Assembly: GCF_001027105.1 (NCBI RefSeq)
Contig: NZ_CP011526.1
Location: 372,001 to 436,000, forward strand
Direction of reading: 5' to 3'
Length of the DNA: 64,000 bases
Source: Staphylococcus aureus
GTDB lineage: Bacteria; Bacillota; Bacilli; Staphylococcales; Staphylococcaceae
Shown here in pieces: positions 37,213 to 48,380 of this stretch. Below the pieces are notes generated by a model. The model worked only from the letters and a program-made list of their open reading frames with translations, had not been told where the DNA came from and did not search any database. Made by a program: the position numbers and the translations under genes. Position 1 is the stretch's first letter, and each line of letters opens with the position of its first letter.

Positions 37213-37986
37213 ATGGGATATTTAAAAAGGTTTGCATTGTACATAAGCGTTATGATTTTAATATTTGCGATAGCAGGTTGTGGCAAAGGTAATGAAACAA
37301 AAGAAGATTCAAAGGAAGAACAAATCAAAAAGAGCTTTGCGAAAACATTAGATATGTATCCAATTAAGAATCTCGAGGACTTATATGACAAAGAAGGATA
37401 TCGAGATAGCGAATTTAAAAAAGGTGACAAAGGGATGTGGACGATATATACAGATTTCGCCAAAAGTAATAAACCGGGTGAATTGGATGATGAAGGTATG
37501 GTTTTAAATCTGGATAGGAATACTAGAACCGCTAAAGGCCATTATTTTGTTACTACATTTTACCGGAATGGTAAACTACCAGATGAAAAGAATTATAAAA
37601 TTGAAATGAAAAATAATAAGATTATTTTATTAGATGAAGTAAAAGATGATAAGCTCAAGCAGAAAATAGAAAACTTTAAATTTTTCGGTCAATATGCAAA
37701 TCTTAAAGAATTGAGAAAATATAATAATGGTGATGTTTCAATTAATGAAAATGTTCCTAGTTATGATGTTGAATACAAAATGAGCAATAAAGATGAAATA
37801 GTTAAGGAATTAAGAAGTCGTTATAATATTTCGACTGAAAAATCACCTATATTAAAAATGCATATTGATGGGGACCTGAAAGGCAGTTCTGTAGGTTATA
37901 GAAAGTTAGAAATTGACTTTTCAAAACGTGAAAACAGCAAATTATCAGTCATTGAATTTTTAAGTTATAAACCAGCGAAAAAATAG
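37213..37986 (+). CDS. lpl: DUF576 tandem lipoprotein, array gene 1 (class A)
   Basis: A lipoprotein of the staphylococcal tandem (Lpl) family on the outer membrane face. The start at 37213 (MGYLKRF) is used in the other array genes. The signal peptide ends in a lipobox with AGC (Cys23). The conserved block [20 protein letters not shown] follows, then [14 protein letters not shown], and the C-terminal part has [14 protein letters not shown]. These last two features define class A here. Published work links Lpl proteins to host-cell invasion and TLR2 signalling, and one DUF576 protein is a T7 toxin immunity factor. It is the first of ten genes. Confidence 0.9.
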   Translation: MGYLKRFALYISVMILIFAIAGCGKGNETKEDSKEEQIKKSFAKTLDMYPIKNLEDLYDKEGYRDSEFKKGDKGMWTIYTDFAKSNKPGELDDEGMVLNLDRNTRTAKGHYFVTTFYRNGKLPDEKNYKIEMKNNKIILLDEVKDDKLKQKIENFKFFGQYANLKELRKYNNGDVSINENVPSYDVEYKMSNKDEIVKELRSRYNISTEKSPILKMHIDGDLKGSSVGYRKLEIDFSKRENSKLSVIEFLSYKPAKK

Positions 37987-38016
37987 TATTGATAAGGAAT
38001 ATTAGGGTGTGAAAAA

Positions 38017-38805
38017 ATGCGATATCTAAAAAAGCTTGCATGGTTCATAAGTGTTATTATTTTGGGCATTTTTATAATAGGTTGTGATAGTTCAAGCGAT
38101 ACTGGGGAAAAAGCAAAAGAAGATTCAAAGGAAGAACAAATCAAAAAGAGCTTTGCGAAAACATTAGATATGTATCCAATTAAGAATCTCGAGGACTTAT
38201 ATGACAAAGAAGGATATCGAGATAGCGAATTTAAAAAAGGTGACAAAGGGATGTGGACGATATATACAGATTTCGCCAAAAGTAATAAACCGGGTGTATT
38301 AGATAATGAAGGTATGATTTTAAATTTGGATAGAAATACACGTACGGCCAAGGGATATTATTTTGTAGATACTATATATGACAATCATGAAAACTCTTAT
38401 AGTAAAAATTATAGAGTTGAGATGAAAAACAATAAAATTATTTTATTAGACAAGGTGGAAGATCAAAAACTTAAAGAAAGAATAGAAAACTTTAAATTTT
38501 TCGGACAATATGCCGATTTCAAGAGTTTGAAAAGTTACAACAATGGCGACGTTTCAATTAATAGTAATGTTCCAAGTTATGACGCGAAATTTAAAATGAG
38601 TAATAAAGATGAAAATGTTAAGCAATTAAGAAGTCGTTATAACATTCCTACTGAAAAAGCTCCAATATTAAAAATGCATATTGATGGGGACTTAAAAGGC
38701 AGTTCCGTTGGATATAAAAAGTTAGAAATAGACTTTTCAAAAGAAGAAAATAGCGAATTATCAGTAGTCGATTCATTAAATTTTCAGCCTGCCAAAAAAA
38801 AATAA
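38017..38805 (+). CDS. lpl: DUF576 tandem lipoprotein, array gene 2 (class A)
   Basis: 262 residues; lipobox IIGC followed by [18 protein letters not shown]. It shares a DNA block of over 150 bp with gene 1 (through [16 protein letters not shown] and [13 protein letters not shown]), then diverges in the middle region ([16 protein letters not shown]). The end again has [14 protein letters not shown], so it is class A. It lies 30 nt after gene 1 and is probably part of one transcript. The identical first half with a divergent middle suggests gene conversion between copies. Confidence 0.9.
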   Translation: MRYLKKLAWFISVIILGIFIIGCDSSSDTGEKAKEDSKEEQIKKSFAKTLDMYPIKNLEDLYDKEGYRDSEFKKGDKGMWTIYTDFAKSNKPGVLDNEGMILNLDRNTRTAKGYYFVDTIYDNHENSYSKNYRVEMKNNKIILLDKVEDQKLKERIENFKFFGQYADFKSLKSYNNGDVSINSNVPSYDAKFKMSNKDENVKQLRSRYNIPTEKAPILKMHIDGDLKGSSVGYKKLEIDFSKEENSELSVVDSLNFQPAKKK

Positions 38806-38836
38806 AGATGATGAATGATAGGGAGGATGTGAAACA

Positions 38837-39644
38837 ATGTGGTCAATAAAAAGAATTGGAATGTACACAAATGTTATAATTTTGAGCGTTTTTATAATAG
38901 GTTGTGATAGTTCAAGCAATAATGCAGAAAATCAAAGAGAAGACTCAAAAGAAGAACAAATCAAAAAGAGCTTTGCGAAAACGTTAGATATGTACCCTAT
39001 TAAGAATCTCGAGGATTTATATGACAAAGAAGGATATCGTGATGGTGAGTTTGAAAAAGGCGATAAGGGGACGTGGGTATTGTATTCAGCTATGGTATCA
39101 CAACCAAAAGGCGAGAGTTTAAAATCACGAGGAATGATATTAAAGTTAGATAGAAATAAGAGAACTGCTAAAGGAAGTTATATTATTAGAGAATTGAAAG
39201 AAGATAAAAATCATGATGTTCAAAAAAATGAAAAGAAATATCCAGTGAAATTGGTGAATAATAGGATAGTTTTGATAAAAGATGTTAAAGACAAAAAGTT
39301 AAAAAAATGAAATAGAGTCGTTTGAATTATTTTCACAATATGGAAACTTTAATCATTTTGATCGGAATGAGATTACTAATATTTCATATAATCCTAATGC
39401 TCCCAATTACTCTGCAGAATATAAAATGAAGAAAAATGACAGAAACATTCAACAGTTGAAAAAGAGATTTAATCTAAAAACTAGCAAGACACCAAAATTA
39501 TTGTTTAAGGGATCTGGAGATATAAAGGGGTCTTCTGTAGGATATAAGGAAATAGAAATCATATTTAGTAGAAGTAAAGAAGAAAGCATTTATTATGTTG
39601 ACAGCGTTGAGTTCGTTCCAAGTAACAAAATAACAAAAAGTTGA
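38837..39644 (+). pseudogene. lpl: DUF576 tandem lipoprotein, array gene 3 (class B), frameshifted
   Basis: The frame is intact from ATG 38837 through the lipobox (IIGC), the conserved [20 protein letters not shown] block and [17 protein letters not shown]. It then stops at 39308-39310 after KDKKLKK. From there the sequence continues in another frame (EIESFELFSQYGNF, then SYNPNAPNYSAEYKM) to 39644, completing a class B protein. A one-base change in an A-rich run (AAAAAAATG near 39303) explains the break. It could be real phase-variable decay or a sequencing error. If real, the product lacks the C-terminal half. Confidence 0.85.
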
Positions 39645-39689
39645 TATTAGTCAACAAAAGCAAATATTGAGAATAAAGAGAGTTGTGAA

Positions 39690-40493
39690 ATGATGGGTTA
39701 TTTAAAAAGACTTGTATTGTATATAGTTATTATGGTTATGAGTGTTTTTATAATAGGTTGTGATAAATCAAGCGATACTGCAGAAAAATCAAAAGAAGAC
39801 TCGAAAGAAACACAAATCAAAAAGAGTTTTGCGAAAACGTTAGATATGTATTCAATTAAGAATCTCGAGGAACTATATGACAAAGAAGGCTATCGAGATG
39901 GCGAATTTGAAAAAGGTGACAAAGGGATGTGGACGATATATACAGATTTCGCCAAAAGTAATAAACCGGGTGAACTAAGTAATGAAGGCATGGTCTTGTA
40001 CTTAGATAGAAACACACGCACAGCTAAGGGGTACTACTTTGTCAGGACGTTTTATCGCAAGGATAAATTACCTGATAGAAAAAATTATAAAGTTGAAATG
40101 AAAAATAATAAAATCATTTTATTAGATAAAGTAGAAGATAAAAAGCTTAAACAAAAAATAGAAAATTTTAAATTTTTCAGTCAATATGCAAATCTTAAAG
40201 AATTGAAAAACTACAGCAATGGTGATGTCTCAATTAATGAGAATGTTCCAAGTTATGACGTGAAATATAAAATGAGTAATAAAGATGAAAATGTTAAGCA
40301 ATTAAGAAGTCGTTATAATATTCCTACTGATAAATCACCGGTATTAAAAATGCATATTGATGGTAATTTGAAAGGAAGTTCCGTTGGAGATAGGAAGTTA
40401 GAAATTGATTTTTCGAAACGTGAAAATAGCCATTTATCAGTAATAGATTCTTTGGATTACCAGCCAGCGAAAACTAATAAAGATGATGAATAA
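39690..40493 (+). CDS. lpl: DUF576 tandem lipoprotein, array gene 4 (class A)
   Basis: 267 residues; lipobox IIGC, then [18 protein letters not shown]. It has the class A signatures [15 protein letters not shown] and [14 protein letters not shown]. It differs from gene 1 mainly at [13 protein letters not shown], in the variable [11 protein letters not shown] segment, and in a longer C-terminal tail (PAKTNKDDE). The RBS region GAGAGTTGTGAAATG resembles those of genes 8 and 10. Confidence 0.9.
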   Translation: MMGYLKRLVLYIVIMVMSVFIIGCDKSSDTAEKSKEDSKETQIKKSFAKTLDMYSIKNLEELYDKEGYRDGEFEKGDKGMWTIYTDFAKSNKPGELSNEGMVLYLDRNTRTAKGYYFVRTFYRKDKLPDRKNYKVEMKNNKIILLDKVEDKKLKQKIENFKFFSQYANLKELKNYSNGDVSINENVPSYDVKYKMSNKDENVKQLRSRYNIPTDKSPVLKMHIDGNLKGSSVGDRKLEIDFSKRENSHLSVIDSLDYQPAKTNKDDE

Positions 40494-40511
40494 TGAGGAT
40501 GGTGTGTAACA

Positions 40512-41282
40512 ATGAAGTCTATAAAAAGGATTGGATTGTGCATAAGTCTGTTGATTTTAAGCATTTTTGTAACATCTTGCGATGGTGATAATAAGATCAC
40601 TGGAGATTCAAAAGAAACACAAATCAAAAAGAGCTTTTCGAAAACGTTAGATATGTATCCAATTAAGAATCTCGAGGACTTATATGATAAAGAAGGATAC
40701 CGTGATGGCGAATTTAAAAAGGGCGACAAAGGAATGTGGACTATATATACAGATTTTGCTAAAGGCAATAAATCAGACGAATTGGATGATGAAGGTATGG
40801 TTTTAAATCTGGATAGAAATACTCGAACGGCTAAGGGATATTATTTTGTTAAGAAATTTTATGAAAAGGATAAATTACCTGATAGAAAAAATTATAAAGT
40901 TGAAATGAAAAATAATAAAATTATCTTATTAGACAAGGTAGAAGATCCAAATCTAAAAAAGAGAATAGAAAACTTTAAATTTTTCGGACAATATGCAAAT
41001 TTTAAGGATTTGGAAAATTACAACAATGGCGACGTGTCAATAAATTGGAATGTTCCAAGTTATGACGTGGAATATAAAATGAGCAATAAAGATGAAAATG
41101 TTAAACAATTAAGAAGTCGTTATAACATTCCTACTGATAAAGCTCCAATGTTAAAAATGCATATTGACGGGGACTTAAAAGGTAGTTCTGTTGGATATAA
41201 AAGGTTAGAAATAGATTTTTCAAAAGAAGGTAGGGATATTTCAGTCATTGATTATTTAAGTTATAAGCCAGCGAAAAAATAG
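40512..41282 (+). CDS. lpl: DUF576 tandem lipoprotein, array gene 5 (class A)
   Basis: 256 residues; lipobox TSC ([17 protein letters not shown]) is less typical than AGC or IGC but still fits a lipobox. Class A features [13 protein letters not shown] and [14 protein letters not shown] are present. The signal peptide ([19 protein letters not shown]) is almost identical to that of gene 9, although gene 9 has a class B body. That is a clear mosaic. It starts 18 nt after gene 4, with AGGATGGTGTG before the ATG. Confidence 0.9.
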   Translation: MKSIKRIGLCISLLILSIFVTSCDGDNKITGDSKETQIKKSFSKTLDMYPIKNLEDLYDKEGYRDGEFKKGDKGMWTIYTDFAKGNKSDELDDEGMVLNLDRNTRTAKGYYFVKKFYEKDKLPDRKNYKVEMKNNKIILLDKVEDPNLKKRIENFKFFGQYANFKDLENYNNGDVSINWNVPSYDVEYKMSNKDENVKQLRSRYNIPTDKAPMLKMHIDGDLKGSSVGYKRLEIDFSKEGRDISVIDYLSYKPAKK

Positions 41283-41313
41283 TACTGATAATTAAATATT
41301 AGGGTGTGAAGGA

Positions 41314-42105
41314 ATGGAATATCTAAAAAGGCTTGCATTGTTAATAAGTGTTATTATTTTGACCATTTTTATAATGGGTTGTGATAGTCAAAGCGATACT
41401 GCAGAAAATCCAAAAGAAGGTTCAAAAGAAGCACAAATTAAAAAGAGTTTTTCGAAAACGTTAGATATGTATCCAATTAAGAATCTCGAGGATTTTTATG
41501 ACAAAGAAGGATATCGAGATGGCGAATTTAAAAAAGATGATAAAGGTACTTGGCTAATTAGATCCGAAATAGTTAAACAGCCAAAGGGCAAAGTGATGAA
41601 AACAAGAGGTATGCAATTATATATTAATAGAAATACCGAAACAGCCAAAGGTTTCTTTGTTTTGAAAGAAATAAGTGAAAATAATAATCGTGTAAATAAA
41701 GATAAGGAGGAAAAATACGAAGTGAAAATGGTAGGAAATAAAATTATTCCTACTGAACAAATTAATGACGAGAAAATAAAAAAAGAAATTGAAAACTTCA
41801 AGTTTTTTGTGCAATATGGAAACTTTAAAAATTTCGAAAAATACAACAATGGTGAGTTTTCATATAATCCTGAAGCACCAATTTATTCGGCTAAATATCA
41901 ATTACACAACGATGATTACAATGTAAGGCAACTACGTAAAAGATATGACATTTCAACAAAAGAAACACCGAAGTTACTTTTGAAAGGTGGAGGAGATTTA
42001 AAAAATTCCTCAGTTGGTCAAAACGATATTGAATTTACTTTTGTTGAAAGAAAAGGTGAGAATATTTATTTTAACGATAGTGTTGAATTCATACCAAGTA
42101 AGTAA
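41314..42105 (+). CDS. lpl: DUF576 tandem lipoprotein, array gene 6 (class B)
   Basis: 263 residues; lipobox MGC. After the shared [20 protein letters not shown] block it switches to the class B body: [41 protein letters not shown] and [15 protein letters not shown]. The class change occurs just after the conserved block. The DNA of the first 170 nt is close to gene 2, whereas the body matches genes 7 and 9. Confidence 0.9.
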   Translation: MEYLKRLALLISVIILTIFIMGCDSQSDTAENPKEGSKEAQIKKSFSKTLDMYPIKNLEDFYDKEGYRDGEFKKDDKGTWLIRSEIVKQPKGKVMKTRGMQLYINRNTETAKGFFVLKEISENNNRVNKDKEEKYEVKMVGNKIIPTEQINDEKIKKEIENFKFFVQYGNFKNFEKYNNGEFSYNPEAPIYSAKYQLHNDDYNVRQLRKRYDISTKETPKLLLKGGGDLKNSSVGQNDIEFTFVERKGENIYFNDSVEFIPSK

Positions 42106-42174
42106 AGTTAAATTAAAATGTGTGGTTAGATGAAATGATCAAATATCAAAAAATGTGCAAAGAGATGTGACAAG

Positions 42175-42951
42175 ATGAAGTGTTTTCAGAAATTATACAT
42201 ATTTATATTAATTTTAATCGTATTAATGGCAGGATGCGAAAGTAATAAGATCACTGGAGATTCGAAAGAAACACAGATCAAAAAGAGCTTTGCGAAAACA
42301 TTAGATGTATACCCTACGAAAAATCTAGAAGATTTTTATGACAAAGAAGGATATCGAGATGGCGAATTTAAAAAGGGTGACAAAGGGAAGTGGGTTATTA
42401 GATCTGAAATGACAACAGAACTGAAAAATGAAAATATGGTATCTAAAGGTATGGTCATACGTTTAAATAGAAATAGTAGAACATGCACTGGTGAATATTT
42501 TGTCAGGATAGTTAAAGAAGACAGTGAGGGCAAGGTATATAGTGATGAACGAAAATATCCAGTGAAAATGGAAAATAATAAAATCATTACATTAAAACCA
42601 ATCGATGATGAAAAAGTAAAAAAAGAAATTGAAGAATTTAAATTCTTCGTACAATACGGGAATTTCAAAGAATTGGAAAACTATAAAGACGGAGAAGTGA
42701 CATATAACCCAGAAGCACCAATATACTCTGCACAATATCAATTGAAAAATAGTGATTATAATGTAGAACAACTACGTAAGCGATATAATATAACGACGAA
42801 AAAAGCGCCTAAATTATTATTGAAGGGTTCAGGTAATTTAAAAGGCTCATCAGTTGGATATAAAAATATTGAATTTACCTTTGTTGAAAATAAGGAAGAA
42901 AATATTTACTTCACAGATAGTATTAATTTCAACCCAAGTGAGGATAAATAA
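42175..42951 (+). CDS. lpl: DUF576 tandem lipoprotein, array gene 7 (class B)
   Basis: 258 residues; a shorter and divergent signal peptide ([20 protein letters not shown]) with a classic AGC lipobox. Class B body: [59 protein letters not shown]. It is followed by a 175-nt gap that is repeated after gene 9. Confidence 0.9.
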   Translation: MKCFQKLYIFILILIVLMAGCESNKITGDSKETQIKKSFAKTLDVYPTKNLEDFYDKEGYRDGEFKKGDKGKWVIRSEMTTELKNENMVSKGMVIRLNRNSRTCTGEYFVRIVKEDSEGKVYSDERKYPVKMENNKIITLKPIDDEKVKKEIEEFKFFVQYGNFKELENYKDGEVTYNPEAPIYSAQYQLKNSDYNVEQLRKRYNITTKKAPKLLLKGSGNLKGSSVGYKNIEFTFVENKEENIYFTDSINFNPSEDK

Positions 42952-43126
42952 GTATATTTAGTATTACAAAAACGTTAGAAAAATTAATAATAAAGTTAAA
43001 TTAACAAACTGTATTAAATTCATATAGTCAGTTTTGTTTGATGACATGATAGTAGAAAAATTATTATTTTAATAGGTTGTATGAACTATACAAATATTTA
43101 TAAAAATTAAAACAGAGAGATGTGAA
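42952..43126 (+). repeat. Repeated inter-lpl spacer, copy 1
   Basis: This spacer between genes 7 and 8 is similar over its length to 44747-44925 between genes 9 and 10. Both end in AAAACAGAGAGATGTGAAATG just before a gene with a [13 protein letters not shown] linker. It marks the ends of a duplicated two-gene unit. Confidence 0.75.
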
Positions 43127-43942
43127 ATGATGGGGTATATAAAAAGAATGGCTTTATACATGAGTGTATTTCTTTTAATCATTTTTATTGTTGGATGTCG
43201 AAATATGAAAGATGAACAGAAAAAAGAAGAACAAACAAATAAAACAGATTCAAAAGAAGAACAAATCAAAAAGAGTTTTGAGAAAACATTAGATATGTAT
43301 CCAATTAAGAATCTCGAGGAGTTATACGACAAAGAAGGATACCGAGATGGCGAATTTAAAAAGGGTGATAAAGGGATGTGGACGATATATACAGATTTCG
43401 CCAAAAGTAATAAACAAGGTGGATTGAGTAATGAAGGTATGGTCTTATACTTAGATAGAAATACACGGACTGCAAAGGGACATTATTTTGTTAAGACATT
43501 CTATAATAAGGGCAAATTCCCAGATAGAAAAAATTATAAAGTTGAAATGAAAAATAATAAAATTATCTTATTAGATAAAGTAGAAGATACAAATCTAAAA
43601 AAGAGAATAGAAAACTTTAAATTTTTTGGACAATATGCAAACCTTAAAGAATTGAAAAACTACAACAATGGTGATGTCTCAATTAATGAGAATGTTCCAA
43701 GTTATGACGCAAAATTTAAAATGAGCAATAAAGATGAAAATGTTAAGCAATTAAGAAGTCGTTATAATATTCCTACTGATAAAGCACCGGTATTAAAAAT
43801 GCATATTGATGGTAATTTGAAAGGAAGTTCTGTGGGTTATAAAAAGTTGGAAATTGACTTTTCAAAAGGTGGAAAAAGCGATTTGTCAGTAATAGATTCT
43901 TTGAATTTCCAGCCGGCGAAGGTAGATGAAGATGATGAATGA
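43127..43942 (+). CDS. lpl: DUF576 tandem lipoprotein, array gene 8 (class A)
   Basis: 271 residues; lipobox VGC followed by an extended linker, [22 protein letters not shown], shared only with gene 10. The body is class A ([29 protein letters not shown]) and the tail ends VDEDDE. The downstream 120 nt and the start of gene 9 repeat the arrangement of genes 4 and 5, a second sign of segmental duplication. Confidence 0.9.
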   Translation: MMGYIKRMALYMSVFLLIIFIVGCRNMKDEQKKEEQTNKTDSKEEQIKKSFEKTLDMYPIKNLEELYDKEGYRDGEFKKGDKGMWTIYTDFAKSNKQGGLSNEGMVLYLDRNTRTAKGHYFVKTFYNKGKFPDRKNYKVEMKNNKIILLDKVEDTNLKKRIENFKFFGQYANLKELKNYNNGDVSINENVPSYDAKFKMSNKDENVKQLRSRYNIPTDKAPVLKMHIDGNLKGSSVGYKKLEIDFSKGGKSDLSVIDSLNFQPAKVDEDDE

Positions 43943-43945
43943 TGA

Positions 43946-44746
<801 letters not shown>

Positions 44747-44925
44747 ATATAATTACTAATATAAAAAATAACGTTAGAACATTTAATAATAAAGTTAAAA
44801 TGAATTACATGTATTAAATTGAATAAGTTAGTTTTGTTTGATAACATAAAAGTTGAATAATCACTATTTTAATAAGTTGTATGAAATATTCAAATGTTTA
44901 TAAAATTAAAACAGAGAGATGTGAA
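44747..44925 (+). repeat. Repeated inter-lpl spacer, copy 2
   Basis: Similar along its length to 42952-43126 (see there). Confidence 0.75.
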
Positions 44926-45741
44926 ATGATGGAGTATATAAAAAAAATTGCTTTGTACATGAGTGTATTACTTTTAATCATTTTTATTGGGGGATGTGGA
45001 AATATGAAAGATGAACAGAAAAAAGAGGAACAAACGAATAAAACAGATTCAAAAGAAGAACAAATCAAAAAGAGTTTTGCGAAAACGTTAGATATGTATC
45101 CAATTAAGAATCTCGAGGATTTATACGACAAAGAAGGATATCGAGATGGTGAGTTTAAAAAAGGCGATAAAGGTACGTGGACTATACTTACAGGTTTTTC
45201 AAAAAGTAACAAACCAGGAGTATTAGATGATGAAGGCATGGTGTTATATCTTAATAGAAATACCAAAAAGGCAACAGGTTATTATTTTGTAAATAAAGTT
45301 TATGATGATATTAGCAAAAATCATAATGAGAAAAAATATCGTGTTGAACTAAAAAATAATAAGATTGTTCTTTTGGATAATGTAGAAGACAAAAAACTTA
45401 AACAAAAAATTGAAAATTTTAAATTTTTTAGTCAGTATGCTGATTTTAAAGATTTAAAAAATTATCAAGATGGAAATATAACAACTAATGAAAACGTACC
45501 GAGCTATGAAGCACAATATAAAATGAACAATAGTGATAAAAATGTAAAAAAACTTAGAGAAATTTATCCAATTACAACTAATAACTCTCCAAATCTAAAA
45601 TTATATATAGATGGTGATATAAAAGGAAGCTCAGTAGGATATAAAAAAATAGAATATAAATTTTCAAAAGATAAAGGTCAAGAGACAACATTAAGAGATT
45701 ATTTGAATTTTGGACCGTCTGAAGGTGAGAATGTTGAGTAG
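44926..45741 (+). CDS. tilA: DUF576 lipoprotein, last array gene; probable TslA immunity protein
   Basis: 271 residues from ATG 44926 (MMEYIKK); lipobox GGC and the [13 protein letters not shown] linker of gene 8. The body is a third type: [34 protein letters not shown], NMKMxNSDKNV-like sequence and [14 protein letters not shown]. It is the most divergent copy. Its stop overlaps the start of tslA by 11 nt, so it is translated with the toxin. DUF576-type TilA is the reported lipoprotein that neutralises TslA at the outer membrane face. I infer from this overlap that this copy is the cognate immunity gene. Confidence 0.8.
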   Translation: MMEYIKKIALYMSVLLLIIFIGGCGNMKDEQKKEEQTNKTDSKEEQIKKSFAKTLDMYPIKNLEDLYDKEGYRDGEFKKGDKGTWTILTGFSKSNKPGVLDDEGMVLYLNRNTKKATGYYFVNKVYDDISKNHNEKKYRVELKNNKIVLLDNVEDKKLKQKIENFKFFSQYADFKDLKNYQDGNITTNENVPSYEAQYKMNNSDKNVKKLREIYPITTNNSPNLKLYIDGDIKGSSVGYKKIEYKFSKDKGQETTLRDYLNFGPSEGENVE

Positions 45742-47059
45742 GAAGTATAAAATAGATTTAAAAGCAATTAATCAAAATACTGAGTCTACAAGTGCTATTT
45801 CGAAAGCGTCATACGAAGTTGAGAATGCTAATAATAATGGTCTATCAAAAAGAGACGTGATTAATCAATTTAATGATTTGAAAAAAATGAAAAAATTCCC
45901 TTCTAATCTTGAATATGTTGATAGTTACACTGATTCTCTTACTGGAGTAACAACTTCTGCTTTTTTAAATAAAGATACAGGCAAAGTAACTCTCGGGATG
46001 ACTGGGACTAATTTACAAGACGAAGCCTTTAAAAAGTTAAAAGAAGGTGAATTTTCAAGACAAAATGTTACCAATGCTTTGGAAACAGTTAAAGATGGAT
46101 ATGCAGATCTTAAAATATTATATTCTCCTGCATCTGATCAAAACTATAGATATGCGAATACACAAGAATTTATAAATAAAATAAAAAGTAAGTATGACAT
46201 TGATTTTATTACTGGACATTCACTAGGTGGAAGAGATGCGGTAGTTCTAGGAATGAGTAATGGTATTCCGAACATTGTGGTTTATAATCCAGCTCCTATT
46301 TCTATAACTAGTTTGAATCCTAATTCCCCAGATGGAAAACGTTTATTAGAATTATATAAAAATTATAAAGGTAATATTACTAGGTTTGTTGCAGAAAATG
46401 ATGCATTGACAGAAAATCTGAAGAAATATAAGCATTATGTTTTTTTCGGTAATGATAAAGTCTTTAAAAATGGTAAAGGTCATGAAATGGAAGGCTTTCT
46501 GACCGAAGAAGAACAAAAAGCTATAAAAAAAGAACTTAAAAAACTACAAGGTTATGCAGAAGAAAATAATAAGTCATTTGTAAAGAATTCAAATAATGCT
46601 ATCTCTAAATTAGCTAGTATAGAATTACTTAGAGCAAATATGATGACTACAAATGGAGGAGGATTATCTTCTTCGCAGCAAAAAGTTTTAGAAAGTTTAA
46701 CAGCTTTAACAATTGCGCAGTCATTCAGTCAACTGATAGACGATGAAATTAATCAAATCAAAAAAATGTATAATGAAAAGAAAAAGAAATTTGGAAAAAA
46801 TTGGGAAGACGCTCAAAAAGCTGGAAAAGCTGTAGGTGAAGATTTGAGTGTAAATGGAGTTCTCAATGCTTTAGATGAAGGTCAAGTGAATGAAAGTAGT
46901 ATGGTAAGAGAACCTGAACAAATGATATCTGCAAAAGAAAGACAACTTTCAACGATAGGGTCTTCTGTATCAAATTATATTATGAGAGTTAGACTCAGTA
47001 TTAATGAAATCGTTGATAAAGATCAAGTGCTTGCATCACAAATAGGTGGATTACTATGA
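45731..47059 (+). CDS. tslA: Type VII-secreted lipase toxin TslA
   Basis: TslA is reported as a phospholipase A toxin exported by the S. aureus type VII system and active against other staphylococci. The N-terminal lipase domain (about 1-270) has the nucleophile motif GHSLGG with Ser164. The C-terminal region (about 275-442) is helical and LXG-like ([16 protein letters not shown] end), which is the reverse of usual T7 toxin order. ATG 45731 is chosen because it gives the Ser164 numbering and overlaps the preceding lipoprotein by 11 nt, showing coupled translation. The next gene starts inside its stop codon. Confidence 0.88.
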   Translation: MLSRKYKIDLKAINQNTESTSAISKASYEVENANNNGLSKRDVINQFNDLKKMKKFPSNLEYVDSYTDSLTGVTTSAFLNKDTGKVTLGMTGTNLQDEAFKKLKEGEFSRQNVTNALETVKDGYADLKILYSPASDQNYRYANTQEFINKIKSKYDIDFITGHSLGGRDAVVLGMSNGIPNIVVYNPAPISITSLNPNSPDGKRLLELYKNYKGNITRFVAENDALTENLKKYKHYVFFGNDKVFKNGKGHEMEGFLTEEEQKAIKKELKKLQGYAEENNKSFVKNSNNAISKLASIELLRANMMTTNGGGLSSSQQKVLESLTALTIAQSFSQLIDDEINQIKKMYNEKKKKFGKNWEDAQKAGKAVGEDLSVNGVLNALDEGQVNESSMVREPEQMISAKERQLSTIGSSVSNYIMRVRLSINEIVDKDQVLASQIGGLL

Positions 47060-47379
47060 TGTTTAATCAAATTAATAATAAAAATGAATTAGAAGAATCA
47101 TATGAATCTGAGAAAAAACGTATAGAGAATGAACTGCAAAATTTAAATGAACTTAGGCATAGAACTCGAAAAGAAAATGAACGTAGTTATGATGTTTTTC
47201 AATATTTGAAGCACGAAATGAATTATAGTGAAGATGCCCAAAGGAAAATGACGAGAAATATAGAAGCGTATGAGCAAGAAATCAATGAGATAATTAGAAA
47301 GCAAGAATGGAAATTAGAAGAATATAAAGAAGACTTAAAAAAGTCTTATGAAAAGCAGTTAGATAAGCTAAGTGACTGA
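47056..47379 (+). CDS. tlaA1: TslA helical partner protein (TlaA1-like)
   Basis: A 107-residue acidic, almost entirely helical protein (ESEKKRIENELQNLNELRHRTRKEN and EYKEDLKKSYEKQLDKLSD heptads). Its ATG overlaps the tslA stop codon, so it is translated with tslA. Two such small proteins, TlaA1 and TlaA2, are reported to bind the TslA C-terminus and are needed for type VII secretion. The number given to this one is by position only and could be reversed. Confidence 0.75.
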   Translation: MMFNQINNKNELEESYESEKKRIENELQNLNELRHRTRKENERSYDVFQYLKHEMNYSEDAQRKMTRNIEAYEQEINEIIRKQEWKLEEYKEDLKKSYEKQLDKLSD

Positions 47380-47397
47380 TAATTTGGAGGAGATTAA

Positions 47398-47712
47398 ATG
47401 ACTCTAATAGAACCAGATATGACCTTAAGAATGCCAGATATAAGTACTACAGTAGAAACACTTAATCTCATATCTAAAATGGAAGCGCAAAAAGAAAATA
47501 TTCGCACAGTTATTGCACCTGAACATAAGCATAAATACAAAGATATTGAAAACGGATTAAAAGGTGAAGAAAAAGTATTAATTGAACAAATGGCGCAACA
47601 TTGCGAAGCTTTTAAAGCTAATTTTAAAGGTGCAGCTCAAGGAGATTGGGTTAAAAGTGCCATGTCTGAGATAGACAGCATTAAGGATGACCTGAAAAAA
47701 ATTAATAGCTAA
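47398..47712 (+). CDS. tlaA2: TslA helical partner protein (TlaA2-like)
   Basis: A 104-residue protein with a WXG100-like hairpin: a helix (VETLNLISKMEAQKENI), a turn with KYKDIENGLKGEEK, and a second helix (IEQMAQHCEAFKANFKGAAQGDWVK). It lacks a strict WXG motif. TTTGGAGG lies before its ATG, 18 nt after the previous gene. It completes the tilA-tslA-tlaA1-tlaA2 operon, which then ends in a terminator. Confidence 0.75.
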   Translation: MTLIEPDMTLRMPDISTTVETLNLISKMEAQKENIRTVIAPEHKHKYKDIENGLKGEEKVLIEQMAQHCEAFKANFKGAAQGDWVKSAMSEIDSIKDDLKKINS

Positions 47713-47732
47713 ACTACATATCATACTACTAA

Positions 47733-47789
47733 ATAAAGCGACCAATGTTCAGTATATTCACAACTGACACTAGGCCGCTTCTTTTTAAT
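47733..47789 (+). terminator. Terminator of the tslA operon
   Basis: AAGCGACC pairs with GGCCGCTT (flanked by CAG/CTG pairing), followed by TTTTTAA, about 25 nt after the last gene. It marks the functional right end of the island. Confidence 0.75.
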
Positions 47790-48001
47790 TTATATTATTC
47801 CCATGTAAAGTAATTCGAACCGAATCGAAATATCACACTCTCAATTGTAAAAAAACAACTTAAATTACTGTCCCGCATTAAACATGACCACATTCGTAAC
47901 AGCAACAATAAAAATCCTCAAGTACTAAAAGCTATGATCACTTTATCAAAATCAACGCAAGTTAACCTCTCCCGAACTACCCGTTACTCATCACCTTCAC
48001 C

Positions 48002-48196
48002 TTACAAACCATAAAGCGCTGCAGTTAAGTATTGAATGGCATAGCCAATTGAAATGAAAATAGCAATCGTTATAATAGCACTGCCAATGGTATATAAAGT
48101 ATGTTTCGTAGATAATCCTTCAGTCTTTGAACCAAAAACACTGAGTAGAATAAATGCAATACCAGTAACATATAAAACTAAAATGACAAATAACAT
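48002..48196 (-). CDS. Small two-helix membrane protein
   Basis: A 64-residue protein from ATG 48196, behind CGAGGTG, with two predicted transmembrane helices (about 1-20 and 34-58). The longer frame from 48262 has no ribosome site and is in front of this start. It is isolated between the tslA operon and the CobW-like gene and I recognise no family. Confidence rests on the start signal and the hydrophobic pattern. Confidence 0.6.
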   Translation of the reverse strand: MLFVILVLYVTGIAFILLSVFGSKTEGLSTKHTLYTIGSAIITIAIFISIGYAIQYLTAALYGL

Positions 48197-48300
48197 GTTT
48201 ATACACCTCGATTCTCTTTCGTGAGATATATCTTTGTCTCCATTATAAAGTAAAGCGCTCAATAATTTAATTAAGTATACTATTTTTTTATTATCGAAGA

Positions 48301-48329
48301 TTGCGAAAGAGGAAACGCTCCTATATAAT
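48301..48329 (+). promoter_or_regulatory. Promoter of the CobW-like GTPase gene
   Basis: TTGCGA (48301-48306), a 17-bp spacer and TATAAT (48324-48329). Confidence 0.7.
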
Positions 48330-48330
48330 G

Positions 48331-48353
48331 TAAAACGGAATTATTCCTATTTA
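48331..48353 (+). promoter_or_regulatory. Candidate Zur box
   Basis: A 23-bp palindrome-like sequence, TAAAnCGnAAT-T-ATTnCnATTTA, close to the Zur consensus and placed right after the -10 box at the expected transcription start. That is ideal for zinc-dependent repression. Confidence 0.65.
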
Positions 48354-48380
48354 CAAATAAATTGAAGTGAGGGTATATAT

